Positions 38,835-45,955 of a DNA stretch of 64,000 nt are shown piece by piece. The DNA comes from Burkholderiales bacterium (GTDB lineage Bacteria > Pseudomonadota > Gammaproteobacteria > Burkholderiales > Burkholderiaceae_C), in contig JADJDV010000007.1 in NCBI GenBank assembly GCA_016702555.1, positions 620,001 to 684,000 on the forward strand, read 5' to 3'. Under the pieces are notes generated by a model. The model ran no database searches and had not been told where the DNA came from. It saw nothing but the letters and a program-made list of their open reading frames with translations. Each line of letters opens with the position of its first letter. Within the stretch, counting starts at the first letter, position 1. A program made the translations under genes and the position numbers.

Positions 38835-39635
38835 ATGAGCCAGACCTCCTCCACCCCCGTGAACGGGCACGCCGCCGACAGCGATGTGCTGCTGCACGTG
38901 GCGAACGTCTACAAGAGCTTCGGCGGCCTGCGGGCGCTGTCCGAGATCGACCTGAAGATCAAGACCGGATCGACGCACGCCATCATCGGCCCCAACGGCG
39001 CAGGCAAGTCCACCCTGCTGAACGTGGTGATCGGCCGCCTGCCGCCGACCAGCGGCGCGGTGATCTTCAACGGCCAGGTGCTGACCGGCAAGAAGCCGCA
39101 CGAGATCAACCAGATGGGCATCGCGCGCGTGTTCCAGACGCCCGAGATCTTCCCCGACCTGTCGATCCTGCACAACGTGATGGCGCCGGCTTTCGCGCGG
39201 CGCGATGGTGCATTCAAGGTCAATATGCTGCGCAGCGTCGGCCGCGAGCGCCAGATCCGCGAGGAAGCCGAGCAGATGCTGGAAGACGTCGGGCTGATCG
39301 ACCGTCTCGCCACCCACGCCGGCGCGCTGTCACGCGGCGACAAGCGGCGGCTGGAACTGGCGATGTGCCTGATCCAGCGCCCGCGCCTGCTGCTGCTGGA
39401 CGAGCCGACCGCCGGTATGTCGCGCCACGACACCAACACCACCATCGATCTGCTCAAGCGCATCGGCGGCGGCGACATGACCAAGGTCATCATCGAGCAC
39501 GACATGCACGTGGTGTTCTCGCTGGCCGACCACATGTCGGTGCTGGCGCAGGGCCAGATCATCGCGGAAGGTCCGCCCGAGCAGATGCGCGCCGATCCGC
39601 GCGTGCAACAAGCCTATCTGGGAGGAGCCGCCTGA
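38835..39635 (+). CDS. Branched-chain-type ABC transporter ATPase (LivG family)
   Basis: The 266-residue ATPase has Walker A GPNGAGKST, the LivG-type loop RVFQTPEIFPDLSILHNVM, a degenerate signature LSRGDKRRLELAM (Ser-Arg-Gly-Asp rather than Ser-Gly-Gly-Glu), Walker B PRLLLLDEPTAGM and the switch His in VIIEHDMHVV. The stop overlaps the LivF start (TGATG). The changed signature is tolerated in this subfamily. Confidence 0.93.
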   Translation: MSQTSSTPVNGHAADSDVLLHVANVYKSFGGLRALSEIDLKIKTGSTHAIIGPNGAGKSTLLNVVIGRLPPTSGAVIFNGQVLTGKKPHEINQMGIARVFQTPEIFPDLSILHNVMAPAFARRDGAFKVNMLRSVGRERQIREEAEQMLEDVGLIDRLATHAGALSRGDKRRLELAMCLIQRPRLLLLDEPTAGMSRHDTNTTIDLLKRIGGGDMTKVIIEHDMHVVFSLADHMSVLAQGQIIAEGPPEQMRADPRVQQAYLGGAA

Positions 39636-40396
39636 TGAATGCGACAGTGATGCAAGACAGGGCGCCGGCGGTGGCCGCGGGCGCGGGCGAGCGCGCCTTT
39701 TTCTCAGCCCGCGATCTGCACGGTTACTACGGCGACAGCTACATCGTGCAGGGCGTGTCCTTCGACATCCGCAAGGGCCGCATCCTGGCGCTGCTGGGAC
39801 GCAACGGCGCCGGCAAGACCTCGACCCTGCGCCTGATCGCGCGCGCCGACGCGCCCAGCCTGAAATCGGGCGAGGTCTGGCTTGACGGGCAAGCCATCCA
39901 CACCATGCGCGGCTATCAGGCGGCGCAGGCCGGCATCCAGCTGGTGCAGGAAGACCGCCGCATCATTGAGGGCCTGTCGGTGGAGGAGAACCTGATCCTG
40001 GCGCAGGTGGCGAACGGGCGCGGCTGGGAACTGGACCGCATCTACTCGCATTTCCCACGCCTGGCCGAGCGCCGCGCGCAGGAAGGCGTCACCCTGTCGG
40101 GTGGCGAGCAGCAGATGCTGGCGATCGCGCGCGCGCTGGCGCGCGACATCAAGCTGCTGCTGCTCGACGAGCCCTACGAAGGCCTGGCGCCGGTGGTGGT
40201 GCAGGAGATCGAGCGCATCCTGCACGAGATCAAGACGCTGGGCATCACCACCGTGATCGTCGAGCAGAACGCCGTGGCCGCGCTGCGACTGGCGGACGAC
40301 GCGATCATCCTCGACACCGGCGAGGTCGCCTTCACGGGCACCGCGAAAGAAGTGCTCGACAACGCCGATCTGCGGCGCGAGTATCTGGCGATCTGA
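39635..40396 (+). CDS. Branched-chain-type ABC transporter ATPase (LivF family)
   Basis: The ATG at 39635 gives 253 residues with Walker A GRNGAGKTSTLRL, Q-loop QLVQEDRRIIEGLSVEENL, signature LSGGEQQMLAIARAL, Walker B KLLLLDEPYEGLAP and the switch region VIVEQNAVAAL. The EDRRII form of the Q-loop is common in LivF. It completes the five-gene transporter. Confidence 0.93.
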   Translation: MNATVMQDRAPAVAAGAGERAFFSARDLHGYYGDSYIVQGVSFDIRKGRILALLGRNGAGKTSTLRLIARADAPSLKSGEVWLDGQAIHTMRGYQAAQAGIQLVQEDRRIIEGLSVEENLILAQVANGRGWELDRIYSHFPRLAERRAQEGVTLSGGEQQMLAIARALARDIKLLLLDEPYEGLAPVVVQEIERILHEIKTLGITTVIVEQNAVAALRLADDAIILDTGEVAFTGTAKEVLDNADLRREYLAI

Positions 40397-40500
40397 CGCA
40401 GGGGCCACCGGTCCCGAGCAGCAAGCAGCAAGCGCCCGGGCGGGGCTTCTCGACCCGTAGGTGGTTTCCGTCGCAGCCAGGGCCAGCCGCGGGGACGACT

Positions 40501-40938
40501 TCAGCCGCTGGCGAGGCGCGCCATCGCCTCGCGTTTGCCCAACTGGCGCACGGCCGCGATGCGCTCCAGTTGGGCGGCGCGCGGGCGCACCTTGCCGGTT
40601 TCCCACTTGTAGATCGACAGCGTGGACGCGCCCACCAGCTGGGCCATCTGCGCCTGCGAGATGCCCAGGCGCGCGCGCTGCGCCGCGAAGCCTTCGGCGT
40701 TGAAGCGCAGCGCGCGCCGTGGCGCTTCGTCCTCTGCCGGCGGCGTCGGCTGCACGGTCTTCAACGTCTTCTGATTGCTCTTGACCTGCGCCTGCAAGGC
40801 CTTGATCTCGCGCTTGAGCGCGGCGATCTCAGAGCGCTGGGCAGTGACGGCTTTGCGCAGAGCAAGGAGATCACTCTTCAACTCTTTACGAGCCAAGCGG
40901 ATGATCTCTGATTTGAGGGCATTGATCAAGGTAGTCAT
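40501..40938 (-). CDS. Coiled-coil plus XRE-type helix-turn-helix protein
   Basis: The 145-residue protein has a heptad-rich N-terminal half (about 5-65; LKREIKALQAQVKSNQKTLK) and a C-terminal HTH (about 85-135; LGISQAQMAQLVGASTLSIY, then KWETGKVRPR). It is probably a small DNA-binding protein that dimerises through the coil. It stands alone, converging on the ABC transporter operon; no target is evident. Confidence 0.8.
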   Translation of the reverse strand: MTTLINALKSEIIRLARKELKSDLLALRKAVTAQRSEIAALKREIKALQAQVKSNQKTLKTVQPTPPAEDEAPRRALRFNAEGFAAQRARLGISQAQMAQLVGASTLSIYKWETGKVRPRAAQLERIAAVRQLGKREAMARLASG

Positions 40939-41333
40939 AGGGTGGATCGTACGCCTCAGAAGCCGTTATCGTGACTTTTTGGAGATGCCCAGTTCTCGGT
41001 CATCCCTGAGCACGGCGTCACCGGTTACCCCATCTCGTTCAATCCGTCCAAAACGCAGGAAGCCCGCAGTGACGCTTGACGAGCTTAATTACTCCCTCTT
41101 TTTGCATCAATAGATTTGAATGTTGCAATTTACTTGTCACTCACTCTGATTGAGACTTCGTCCAGGCTGAGGTATGCAGCCGGCGACCTGGAGATTCGAG
41201 TGAGCACCTCAGCCGACACGCTGGACGCCTGGATCGAACGCAGTGAAACGGTACAAGAGCAGGCGCAACGTACGCTGAGCCTAGTCCGCATCTGAGCGAC
41301 ACCTAATCCCTCAACCGAAAGAAAATCACCGTC
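40939..41333 (+). other. Intergenic stretch with two possible gene fragments
   Basis: No complete gene is seen in these 395 bases, which are less GC-rich than the flanks. A frame at 40975-41079 without a start reads like a C-terminus (FSVIPEHGVTGYPISFNPSK). A second at 41089-41295 ends LRYAAGDLEIRVSTSADTLD followed by a helical tail and TGA. Neither is recognised. They may be remnants of genes lost when the 41-48 kb island was inserted, or chance open frames. Confidence 0.3.
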
Positions 41334-42680
41334 ATGGCTTCAACCATCATCGACTCCCGCGTCTTCGGCGACATATTCAGCGACTCGCGCATGCGCGAAG
41401 TCTGGTCCGACGAGAACCGCACCGCCAAATACCTGGACATCGAACGGGCACTGGCAAAAGTGCAGGGCCAACTGGGCATCATCCCCCAGGAAGCAGCGGA
41501 CGAGATAGTGCGCAACTGCGAGCTGTCCCTGATCGATTGGGACAAGCTCAAGGCCAAGACCGAGCAGATCGGCTACCCCATCATCGCGGTGGTCAATCAG
41601 ATCAACGCCAACTGCCGAGACAAGCTCGGTGAATACTGCCACTGGGGCGCCACCACGCAGGACGTCACGGACACTGCGACCGTGCTGCAAATGCGCGAGG
41701 GCTTGGCGCTCGTCGAGCAGGATCTAAACGAGATTGGCGATGCACTGGCCACTCTCGCTGCCAAGTACCGTGACACGCCAATCATCGGCCGGTCGAATCT
41801 GCAGCAGGCGACGCCCATCACGTTCGGCTACAAGATGGCCAGCATCCTGGCCGGCATCGACCGTCAGCGCGAGCGCCTGCAGCAACTGAAGCCTCGCGTG
41901 CTGATGGGCGAGTTCGGCGGCGCCTCCGGCACGCTGTCTTCGCTCGAGACGGGTGCGATGGAAACCCAGGCGGGTCTGATGAAGGAACTAGGCTTGGTGC
42001 AGCCGCTGATCTCCTGGCACACGGTACGTGACACCATTGCCGAAGTGGGCGCCTTCCTCGGATTGCTCGGAGGGTCGCTCGGCAAGATTGCCATGGACGT
42101 GAAGTTGATGATGCAGACAGAAGTGGCTGAGGTGTTCGAGCCATACGCGCCCGGCCGAGGCTCGTCCTCGACCATGCCCCAGAAGCGCAACCCGATCTCG
42201 TGCCTGTACATCCACGCGAACATTTCGGTGGCGCGCCAGCATGCAGCCGCACTGATGGACGCGATGGTCGCCGACCACGAACGCTCCACAGGGCCTTGGG
42301 AAATCGAGTGGGTCTCATTGCCGGAAATTTTCTGTCTGATGTCCGGCGCGCTGAAGCAGACGAAATTCGTGCTCAAGGGATTGGAGGTAGACGCTGACCG
42401 CATGCGCTCTAACATCGATATGACCAACGGGCTGGTGATGTCAGAAGCGGTGATGATGGGTCTCGGTCCTTACATCGGTCGTGAGTATGCGCACGACCTC
42501 GTGTACGACCTGTGCCGCGAAGCGATCACGAAGAATCAGCCGCTGATCGAAATCCTGGCCGTACACCCTGAGATCACTCAGCACGTCACGCGGGCGCAAC
42601 TCGAATCCATGTGCGAACCCGCCAACCATCTGGGCCAGGCCGGCGTCATGGTTGATCGGGTGCTGGCTGCGCGTCGCTAA
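41334..42680 (+). CDS. Fumarase/adenylosuccinate-lyase superfamily lyase (PcaB-like)
   Basis: The 448-residue protein has the three conserved regions of the superfamily: HWGATTQDVTDTATVLQMR near residue 103, QATPITFGYKMAS near 158, and the signature GSSSTMPQKRNPISC near 280. The C-terminus resembles adenylosuccinate lyase and 3-carboxy-cis,cis-muconate cycloisomerase. Its own purB role is unlikely given the catabolic context (Bug proteins, a PrpF domain, LysR). It probably cleaves or cyclises a carboxylated C-N or C-O compound. It converges on, and overlaps by 4 bases, the 3' end of the interrupted LysR gene. Confidence 0.88.
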   Translation: MASTIIDSRVFGDIFSDSRMREVWSDENRTAKYLDIERALAKVQGQLGIIPQEAADEIVRNCELSLIDWDKLKAKTEQIGYPIIAVVNQINANCRDKLGEYCHWGATTQDVTDTATVLQMREGLALVEQDLNEIGDALATLAAKYRDTPIIGRSNLQQATPITFGYKMASILAGIDRQRERLQQLKPRVLMGEFGGASGTLSSLETGAMETQAGLMKELGLVQPLISWHTVRDTIAEVGAFLGLLGGSLGKIAMDVKLMMQTEVAEVFEPYAPGRGSSSTMPQKRNPISCLYIHANISVARQHAAALMDAMVADHERSTGPWEIEWVSLPEIFCLMSGALKQTKFVLKGLEVDADRMRSNIDMTNGLVMSEAVMMGLGPYIGREYAHDLVYDLCREAITKNQPLIEILAVHPEITQHVTRAQLESMCEPANHLGQAGVMVDRVLAARR

Positions 42681-42942
42681 GCAGGACGCGCGCCGCCTCC
42701 GGCCGGTGCGGGACGGGGTGATGCCGTGCTCTTCGCCGCGGCACTTCGCCGACCTTTCATCTCGATGAAGAAGTCATAAAGCTGCTGCGCCGCTGGCGAC
42801 AATTTCTTGCCCTTGCGCCGGATTAGACCCATCTTGCGGGTCACCACGGGGTTCACCAGCGGCACGCTGACCAACAGTGGATGGTCGGCTGCCGGCATCG
42901 CCATCGAGGGCACTGCCGCAACGCCAAGGCCAGACTCAACTA

Positions 42943-42964
42943 TTGATCCGGCACCATGAAGTTT
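42943..42964 (+). repeat. Left terminal inverted repeat of the IS630-type element
   Basis: Begins TTGATCCGGCACCATGAAG. It matches the reverse complement of 44043-44064 at 19 of 22 positions and abuts the TA at 42941. Confidence 0.9.
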
Positions 42965-43342
42965 TCATGCTGCGTACCTGACGATCGGGTCTTGGAAATA
43001 GGCGCGCACCCGGTCGCGATTGGTGGCGATGCTCTGCATGTGCTCGTTGGCCGCAGCATGTAGCTTGGCTTTGGTGCGCACAGGCACCTTCGAGCCGATG
43101 GCTTGCTTGAGATCGGCATTCAGCCGCTCGTCGGGATTGAGCTCAGGGCTGTAGCTGGGCAGAAAGAACACCTCGATGTCACGCCCGCGCTCGGCCAGCC
43201 AGGCCTTCACGGGCTTGCAGTGGTGCACCCCGAGGTTGTCCAAAATGAGAAAGACCTTCTTGCGCCGGCGCTTGCCATCTCGCACCAAGGCCTGCAAGAA
43301 CTCGATGAGCCGCTCGTGATTGAAGGCGCCATCGATGATCAT
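42965..43342 (-). CDS. IS630-type transposase, second frame (rest of DDE domain)
   Basis: The 125-residue frame continues the transposase with the second catalytic Asp in VFLILDNLGVHHCKPV and the Glu in PSYSPELNPDERLNADLKQ. Its ATG at 43342 overlaps the end of the first frame and gives MIIDGAFNHERLIEFLQAL, the middle of the normal protein, so it is probably not an independent start. With a -1 shift the two frames together would make a transposase of about 345 residues. Confidence 0.88.
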   Translation of the reverse strand: MIIDGAFNHERLIEFLQALVRDGKRRRKKVFLILDNLGVHHCKPVKAWLAERGRDIEVFFLPSYSPELNPDERLNADLKQAIGSKVPVRTKAKLHAAANEHMQSIATNRDRVRAYFQDPIVRYAA

Positions 43343-44013
43343 CCAGTTGGCGCGCCCCGGTTGGTGACGGTGGAGATCATCGAGAGCTTCTCGCGCGTGC
43401 CGCCGACGACCATCGTCACCGGCGTCTTGCCGCGCGGCGCATAGCTGCGGCCACGCACGTCGGTGTTGACCAGCGCCGTCTCATCGCCCCAGTGGATCTC
43501 GCCGCCCTCGGCGCGGGCAGCACGCTCGATCGCCGGGTACTCGTGCTCTAGCCATTGGCGCACCGCCTCGGGGCGCTGCTCGTGAGCGCGCTTGATCGGC
43601 TTTTGCGGCGTGAAACCCCAGCGGCGCAGGTACTCACCGGTGGCACGGATGGACAGCCGAAGACCGAACTCGCGCTCGATGTACTGCATCACCGCAGCGC
43701 GCGTCCACAGAGCGAACTCCATCTTCAACTGCTCGGGCCGCTGGTCGCAGATGGTGCGCCGCACCGAGGCCTCCTGCTGGGCGCTGAGCAAGCGCCCGTC
43801 GCCCTTGCTGCGACCGCGAGCAGCCGGCTTGATGGCGGCCCAGCCACCGGCATCAAACCGATCGATCGCCTTGCGAACCGTGGGGTAGCTCAAGCCCGTG
43901 AGCGTCACGATCTGCATCACGCCAGTGCCTCGAAGATGCAATCGCACCACTTGCTTTCGCCTCTCGTGCAACTGCTCCAGCTTCTGATAGCGGGCATCTT
44001 CTTTGTCCATCAC
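43339..44013 (-). CDS. IS630-type transposase, first frame (HTH and first catalytic Asp)
   Basis: This 224-residue frame has the DNA-binding part (VVRLHLRGTGVMQIVTLTGL, then SYPTVRKAIDRF), a linker and the beginning of the DDE domain with Asp in EIHWGDETALVN. The frame ends RGAPTG and a stop at 43339. The true continuation lies in the -1 frame, where reading the G-run again gives NRGRANWMIIDG and joins the second frame. Whether this is programmed slippage on GGGG or a mutation cannot be decided here. Confidence 0.88.
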   Translation of the reverse strand: MMDKEDARYQKLEQLHERRKQVVRLHLRGTGVMQIVTLTGLSYPTVRKAIDRFDAGGWAAIKPAARGRSKGDGRLLSAQQEASVRRTICDQRPEQLKMEFALWTRAAVMQYIEREFGLRLSIRATGEYLRRWGFTPQKPIKRAHEQRPEAVRQWLEHEYPAIERAARAEGGEIHWGDETALVNTDVRGRSYAPRGKTPVTMVVGGTREKLSMISTVTNRGAPTG

Positions 44014-44042
44014 GCTATGACTGAATCAAACACCAAGAATTC

Positions 44043-44064
44043 AATCTTTATGATGCCGGATCAA
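44043..44064 (-). repeat. Right terminal inverted repeat of the IS630-type element
   Basis: Read on the minus strand it begins TTGATCCGGCATCATAAAG. It abuts the TA at 44065-44066, inside the interrupted LysR codon TTA. Confidence 0.9.
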
Positions 44065-44899
44065 TAAGCCCAGCATCGTCGTCACGTGCCGGGTTTCATA
44101 GATGCTCTGCGGCCGCCCTGGCAGGCCGGCCAGCGCTTGGTCCAGCAGTAGCCGGTTTCCCGACGTCTTGCTGACTGAAATGAAGTCATGCTGGGCGAGT
44201 TCCGCCCATGTGATTCGGCGTTTGTGCGCCAGTGGATGATCGCGCCTGCAGGCGGCCACGAATCGCTCCTCGATGAGTAGCTTGAACTCGATGTCAAGCT
44301 CCTGGCGGCCCATGAAGTTCAGCCCGAAATCCGCCTCGCCGCGCACCACGGAGGCCAGTACCTCGTTGGCTCCGGCGTCGAACACCTTCACGCGAATCTT
44401 CGGGTAGCGCTCGTGGTAGCGCGAGACGACCTGCGAAAGATAGTAATAGACGGTTGAGGGCACGCAAGCAATCGTGACCTCGCCCATCCGTGTCCCCGCC
44501 ACGCCGCGGATGCCGAGCAGGGTGTTGTCCAGGTCGTCCAGCAGCTGTTGGATCTTGCGGTCGAAATCACGTCCCACCGCAGTGAGGCTCACCTTGCGCG
44601 TGGTGCGCTCGAGCAATTGCACCCCCAGCGCCTCCTCCAGCTTGTCGATACGCCGGCTGAACGCCGGCTGCGAGAGATGCAATGCATCCGCCGCCTTGCG
44701 AAAGCTCGACAACTCGGCGACTGCCCGAAACGCCTGCAGGTCGTTTAGATTGAAGTTGATTGTCATGCTGCTTCAATGTCGTTTCACTTATCCACAGTGT
44801 GCATCAATCCTTCCTAAAAATGCAATTCACAAGAACCACTGTATTTCGGACTATCAGGGGGCTCGCATCGCCCCTTCTGAAATCCACCGGAGTAGACAA

Positions 44900-45871
44900 A
44901 TGAAGTTCACACGCAGGTATCTCGTCGCAGCCGTTTGCGCTACGCTCGCTTTCATGTCTGGCGCGGCCACGGCATCTTGGCCAGAAAAGCCGCTCACCAT
45001 CGTCGTGCCCACCGCGCCTGGGGGAGCCAACGATGCCATGGCTCGCACGATCGGCCAGGCCATGTCGCAGGTCCTCAAGCAGCCGGTAGTCGTCGACAAC
45101 AAGGCGGGTGCCAACGGAGGCATCGCCAGCGAGTTCGTGATGCGCGCACCTGCAGACGGCTACACGCTGATGCTCGGGTACATCGCAACCCATGCGATGA
45201 ACCCGGCGCTGCAAAAGCTTCGCTACGACCCGATCAAGGACTTCGAGCCGGTGGGCATGGTCGGCTCGTCGGCAACCTTGATGGTGGTCAACACCAAGGT
45301 CCAAGGGAACAACGCCAAGGAGGTTGTTGAACAGTTCAAGGCCAGCAAGCAGCCTATAGCGGACGCCTCGGCAGGCAACGGAACCGCCCCCCACTTCGCC
45401 GCCGAAATGTTCAAGCTGGCCACCGGTGTGAACATGCTGCACGTTCCCTACAAGGGATCGGCCCCAGCCGTCAATGACACGCTAAGCGGACAGACCGATG
45501 TCATGTTTCCGAGTCTGTTCACCGCCATTCCCTTTGTGAAGGCGGGCAAGCTCAAGGCCATCGGCGTGGCCGGCAACAAGCGATCAGAGCTGCTGCCCGA
45601 CGTGCCTACGCTCAAGGAGCAGGGAATTGCCAATGTGGATGTGTCGCAGTGGTATGCCATTTTCGCTCCCGCGAAAACACCGCAACCCGTGCTGCAGCAG
45701 CTAAACAAGGTGCTCAACCAGGTTCTGAGCGACAAAGCCATTGTCAAACGGTTGGAAGACCATGGTGCAGACGTAGAGACCATGAGCCTCGAGCAGATGC
45801 GCAAGTTTATGGTTGACGAGCAGGTGAAGTGGAAAAAGGTCGTTCAAGACGCCAAGCTAAAGGCTGACTGA
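44900..45871 (+). CDS. Bug/TctC-family extracytoplasmic solute-binding protein
   Basis: The ATG at 44900 gives 323 residues with the signal peptide FTRRYLVAAVCATLAFMSGA and the mature start WPEKPLTIVVPTAPGGANDA. Family stretches include DNKAGANGGIASEFVMRAPA and LLPDVPTLKEQGIANVDVSQ. It is closely similar to the C-terminal half of the next gene (THAMNPALQKL, MFPSLFTA and LNKVLNQVLSD are identical in both), so the two are tandem paralogues. It diverges from the IS-disrupted LysR gene and probably binds a di- or tricarboxylate. Confidence 0.91.
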   Translation: MKFTRRYLVAAVCATLAFMSGAATASWPEKPLTIVVPTAPGGANDAMARTIGQAMSQVLKQPVVVDNKAGANGGIASEFVMRAPADGYTLMLGYIATHAMNPALQKLRYDPIKDFEPVGMVGSSATLMVVNTKVQGNNAKEVVEQFKASKQPIADASAGNGTAPHFAAEMFKLATGVNMLHVPYKGSAPAVNDTLSGQTDVMFPSLFTAIPFVKAGKLKAIGVAGNKRSELLPDVPTLKEQGIANVDVSQWYAIFAPAKTPQPVLQQLNKVLNQVLSDKAIVKRLEDHGADVETMSLEQMRKFMVDEQVKWKKVVQDAKLKAD

Positions 45872-45955
45872 GCCTGCCACATCGCCGCGCTCGTCGCGCA
45901 TTCCTGCGACGACGCCGCACCCATCCGCAACGCAGACGCCACCATTGAGTACGGC

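Larger units (their letters stand above)
42943..44064 (-). mobile_element. IS630-family insertion sequence, 1122 bp
   Basis: The ends are near-perfect 22-bp inverted repeats (42943-42964 and 44043-44064, 19 of 22 identical) starting TTGATCCGGCA. The element is flanked by a TA dinucleotide on each side (42941-42942 and 44065-44066), the target duplication typical of IS630/Tc1-like elements. It lies inside a LysR gene and carries one transposase in two overlapping frames. Confidence 0.93.
42677..44766 (-). pseudogene. LysR-family regulator gene split by an IS630-type element
   Basis: The N-terminal part (44766-44065, 234 codons) holds the helix-turn-helix DLQAFRAVAELSSFRKAADA and most of the effector domain, ending at TMLGL. 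The C-terminal part resumes at 42940 with VESGLGVAAVPSMAMPAADH and stops at 42677. Removing 42943-44064 and one copy of the TA duplication joins both in frame to a 321-residue LysR protein, the normal family length. The gene diverges from the Bug gene at 44900 and was presumably its regulator. The truncated N-terminal product might still bind DNA but would lack the final helices of the effector domain. Confidence 0.93.

Noticed and set aside
41334..42680. Housekeeping adenylosuccinate lyase (purB)
   Set aside because: The superfamily is right, but the catabolic island, the convergent LysR gene and PcaB-like sequence argue against a purine-synthesis role.
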